From Antedon mediterranea (Eukaryota > Echinodermata > Crinoidea > Comatulida > Antedonidae): DNA of 64,000 nt. Position 1 is the stretch's first letter; the number at the start of each line of letters is the position of its first letter. The notes beneath the pieces are model-generated. The model was given only the letters and a program-made list of their open reading frames with translations. It was not told where the DNA came from and did not search any database. The position numbers and the translations under genes are program-made. Shown here one piece after another: positions 61,846 to 64,000 of the stretch. The DNA lies in contig NC_092675.1 in the NCBI RefSeq assembly GCF_964355755.1, positions 28,048,912 through 28,112,911 of the forward strand. Reading direction: 5' to 3'.

Positions 61846-62753
61846 AATGTCCTAGTCTAGTTTAATTACAATGAAGTTATTGACACTAGTACCTCTTCTG
61901 GTGTATTTTTGATTATGACTCAATAGATGTGTTATGCGAAGACTGTTGTACTTTATCTATCTCCCTCTTTCTTGAGACTTGAGGCCTGTTCAGACCTACT
62001 GTACAGAGTTATGCTTTCATATGATATGCAGCATGAACTCCAAAGGTTGAACCAGGAAAATATTGGAGGAAACCATTTCTTACGACACTTAACTTTTTGT
62101 ATATTACTATTGCATATCCGATGGCGTTTATCATTACCAAACATGTTGAGTTTTTTTTAGTAATAAAGGAAAGGAAATAGACGAATTAATAATCAATTCA
62201 ATTTGATAACTACTATGTTACTGTACTATTCAACATCAGGATACATATTCTCATAATGTCATCCTTTTTCCCCCAAACTTGTTGTACCTTTACAAATGAT
62301 TGTTACTTGACGTCACCATCGTTCTATAGGAAGCTGAATTGGGAAATAACCTGTGTAATTTTAGATTTGGTACAACCATGTGAAATAATTAAAGTTTCAT
62401 ATTGTGTTATAGTTAAGAAAAAAACAGGATATAAGTATGAAAATAATTGAGGTAGAACGCAAATATTAGTGCTTTGATGGAAATAAGGAAATACTTCTTT
62501 ATAGAATCCTTTTTTCCTTTTCATTTGTTACAGTATATCTATTTTTAGTATTCTTTAATTCTACATACGGTAACCACAGAATAAAATTCCTAAAACTATA
62601 ATAAGCATTTGAGGATGTATTGTCCAGCTTATCCCTAGACTTTTTTTTCCACCATAACTTTTGTCAAGCTTGCTAGAGCATGCATATAAAGTAATTAGGC
62701 ATTATTACACCTTATGGTCTTAATGGTTAGAACCCCCTTCACCAGCTAGAGCT
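61846..62753. other. Gene-free stretch, nothing recognised
   Basis: Short open frames only, without recognisable content. Confidence 0.4.
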
Positions 62754-63648
62754 AGTATGAAGTCTGGCACTATTACAGTACTGTATTACACTCTAGCCAT
62801 GTCCAAATGACCCATGTTGACGTACTTAGTATGAAGTCTGGCACTATTACAGTACTGTATTACACTCTAGCCATGTCCAAATGACCCATCTAGACGTACT
62901 TAGTATGAAGTCTGGCACTATTACAGTACTGTATTACACTCTAGCCATGTCCAAATGACCCATCTAGACGTACTTAGTATGAAGTCTGGCACTATTACAG
63001 TACTGTATTACACTCTAGCCATGTCCAAATGACCCATCTAGACGTACTTAGTATGAAGTCTGGCACTATTACAGTACTGTATTACACTCTAGCCATGTCC
63101 AAATGACCCATCTAGACGTACTTAGTATGAAGTCTGGCACTATTACAGTACTGTATTACACTCTAGCCATGTCCAAATGACCCATCTAGACGTACTTAGT
63201 ATGAAGTCTGGCACTATTACAGTACTGTATTACACTCTAGCCATGTCCAAATGACCCATCTAGACGTACTTAGTATGAAGTCTGGCACTATTACAGTACT
63301 GTATTACACTCTAGCCATGTCCAAATGACCCATGTTGACGTACTTAGTATGAAGTCTGGCACTATTACAGTACTGTATTACACTCTAGCCATGTCCAAAT
63401 GACCCATCTAGACGTACTTAGTATGAAGTCTGGCACTATTACAGTACTGTATTACACTCTAGCCATGTCCAAATGACCCATGTTGACGTACTTAGTATGA
63501 AGTCTGGCACTATTACAGTACTGTATTACACTCTAGCCATGTCCAAATGACCCATCTAGACGTACTTAGTATGAAGTCTGGCACTATTACAGTACTGTAT
63601 TACACTCTAGCCATGTCCAAATGACCCATCTAGACGTACTTAGTATGA
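62754..63648. repeat. 74-bp satellite, twelve copies
   Basis: Twelve head-to-tail units of exactly 74 bases (phase set at AGTCTGGCAC, 62761), almost identical. Each contains the perfect 12-base palindrome TACAGTACTGTA. The main variation is CATCTAGACG versus CATGTTGACG; the latter is in units 1, 8 and 10. Confidence 0.97.
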
Positions 63649-64000
63649 AGTCAGGTACTGTTACAATGTTACTGTACACTCTAGCCAGGTCCAAATGACC
63701 AGCAAATCCTCCTTCCCCATCTATACCTACAGTAGTATGAAGTCCGGTACTTTTACAGTGTTACTGTACACTCTGGCCAGGTCCAAATGACCAGCAAATC
63801 GTCCTTCCCCATCTATACCTACAGTAGTATGAAGTCCGGTACTTTTACAGTGTTACTGTACACTCTAGCCAGGTCCAAATGACCAGCAAATCGTCCTTCC
63901 CCATCTAGACCTACAGTAGTATGAAGTCAGGTACTGTTACAGTGTTACTGTACACTCTGGCCAGGTCCAAATGACCAGCAAATCGTCCTTCCCCATCTAG
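63649..64000. repeat. 92-bp derivative of the same satellite, truncated by the window edge
   Basis: Units start at 63649, 63741, 63833 and 63925. They share the ATGAAGTC start, ACTCT(A/G)GCCAGGTCCAAATG and the TCTA(G/T)ACCTAC end with the 74-bp unit, but carry about 18 extra bases (AGCAAATCSTCCTTCCCC). The palindrome is replaced by TACAGTGTTACTGTA, the same arms with a three-base spacer. Confidence 0.95.

Noticed and set aside
62754-64000. CRISPR-like array of regular repeats
   Set aside because: Units are contiguous tandem copies without unique spacers, in a eukaryotic genome; this is satellite DNA.

Overview
The window is A+T-rich eukaryotic DNA: spliced genes with GT-AG introns, very long non-coding stretches, many dispersed repeats and several decayed non-LTR retrotransposons. 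TAGGCCTA/TAGCTAG-rich patches, tRNA-derived SINEs and Penelope-like debris fit a marine invertebrate deuterostome, most plausibly an echinoderm such as a sea cucumber. That assignment is inference from texture, not from a diagnostic gene.

Only two protein genes can be supported, and they stand head to head at the left end. On the minus strand, exons at 6216-6152, 5309-5168 and 4637-4514 encode the signal peptide, propeptide and first catalytic half-site of a cathepsin D-type aspartic protease. Its remaining exons are not visible in the window. On the plus strand, five exons from 7340 to 13051 encode an 838-residue multipass membrane protein of a family I do not recognise, with a Ser-Gln-rich, internally repeated C-terminal tail. 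The 1.1 kb between the two start codons is presumably a shared, divergent promoter region. The cathepsin side carries CACGTG and ETS-like sites.

From about 14 kb to 64 kb I see no convincing host gene. This stretch holds at least nine of ten copies of one ~150 bp foldback MITE (a tenth lies at the left edge and one is in an intron of the membrane-protein gene), most of which carry exact CArG-box sequences; several tRNA-derived SINEs; L2-like and RTE-like LINE remains; Penelope-like fragments with a hammerhead-ribozyme-like fold; a ~160 bp long-armed hairpin; and several minisatellites. It ends in a 74-bp satellite that converts to a 92-bp form and runs off the right edge. Between the repeats lie a few blocks of balanced base composition (about 25.5, 36.7, 46.0, 47.2, 48.9 and 54.3 kb) that look like candidate regulatory elements rather than exons.

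Exon borders are from reading frame continuity and splice-site sequences only. Family names for repeats are by recognisable motifs without any database search.
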